Part shown: in pieces, positions 63,519 through 64,000 of the stretch | How positions within the stretch are numbered: the first letter of the stretch is position 1 | How the letters are laid out: each line of letters begins with the position of its first letter | Assembly (NCBI GenBank): GCA_036583965.1 | Contig: JAZBQD010000021.1 | Coordinates: 18,731,766 to 18,795,765, forward strand | Origin: Prunella strophiata | Taxonomy: Eukaryota > Chordata > Aves > Passeriformes > Prunellidae | DNA: 64,000 nt | Reading direction: 5' to 3' | Notes under the pieces: generated by a model | Seen by the model: the letters and a program-made list of their open reading frames with translations, nothing else | Databases searched by the model: none | Told to the model about the DNA's origin: nothing | Translations under genes and position numbers: made by a program

Positions 63519-64000
63519 CTTGGAGGTCGGCGGTGTTGTGGCTGTTCTGGTGCAGGTAGGGCTGGTCGAGGGAGTGCGTGGAGAGGCTGGAGGAGAGCGG
63601 GTTGGCCGTGGGGTTGCAGGGCGAGAGGGGCTGCTGCTTGATGTAGGACGCGCCGCTGTTGAGGGCCGCCGAGGCGCTGGGCGCCCACGCCGAGGCCGAG
63701 CTGGAGTAAACCGAGTGCGGCTCCATCACGCCGCCGGCGGGGAGCAAGGGGGATGCGGGCACGGAGCTGTCGTGGTGCGGGTATTCCCCGGCCGAGGAGC
63801 CGGTGCAGCCGCCCATGTAGGTGTGCCCACCGTTGGCGGGCAGGTGGGGCACGGAGTGTCCCGCCAGGCCCATCCCCTCCACGTTGCTGGACAAATGCCC
63901 GTTCATCATCCCCAAGCCCCCTTCGAGGGAGAGGCTGTTGGGGGGGCAGGAGAGCCCGCCGGCCGAGCCCTGGAAGCCGTAGCTGTCGGGGAGGTGGTTG
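63519..64000 (-). CDS. FOXF1: FOXF1 exon 1, 3' part (cut by window end)
   Basis: An open frame from the window edge to the donor GTAAGG (63518-63513). It encodes about 160 residues between the forkhead domain and the C-terminal tail. Recognisable FOXF1 segments include [65 protein letters not shown] and [15 protein letters not shown]. The forkhead DNA-binding domain and start codon lie beyond 64000. Transcription runs toward MTHFSD, so the two genes are convergent. Confidence 0.97.

Overview
The window is vertebrate nuclear DNA, almost certainly from a bird and probably a passerine. The evidence is spliced genes with GT-AG introns, many 3' tails of CR1 LINE retroposons (the main avian interspersed repeat), and abundant GC-rich minisatellites. 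There is no prokaryotic gene organisation. Nearly all short open frames are chance frames inside introns, tandem repeats and CR1 tails.

Three genes are recognisable. (1) The last two exons of CDH13 (T-cadherin) lie on the + strand at 4423-6119, after a 1.3 kb pure (TTTA)n tract. (2) MTHFSD (methenyltetrahydrofolate synthetase domain containing) lies on the + strand at 30686-46622. It has a CpG-rich promoter with five perfect CRE palindromes, and all its coding exons can be placed. (3) FOXF1 lies on the - strand at 61716-64000 and is cut by the window end: the last exon and the 3' part of exon 1 are present, but the forkhead domain is outside. MTHFSD and FOXF1 are convergent, and are neighbours in other vertebrates as I recall.

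The dominant large-scale structure is an imperfect inverted duplication. The segment 8164-28609 is the reverse complement of 40400-62919, with many small indels and large differences in tandem-repeat length. The left copy lies inside a contig (7772-28609) closed on both sides by gaps of exactly 500 N (7272-7771 and 28610-29109). The right copy is continuous with the rest of MTHFSD and FOXF1. The simplest reading is a false duplication: the other haplotype's contig was placed in inverted orientation. A real palindrome is not excluded. The left copy therefore carries extra last exons of FOXF1 (+ strand, +2 frameshift) and MTHFSD (- strand, intact), while the MTHFSD last exon in the complete gene has two single-base deletions. 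CDH13's last exon also needs several single-base corrections. This pattern suggests indel errors from noisy long reads.

The most interesting biology is in MTHFSD. Two adjacent homologous 114-nt exons are separated by an intron of only 42 nt, which predicts mutually exclusive splicing. There is also a CRE array at the start codon, and a GC-type splice donor copied six times by a 56-bp tandem repeat. Other content is tandem arrays whose lengths differ between the two arms (26 bp, 340 bp, 20 bp, about 17 bp, and ATT/TAA).
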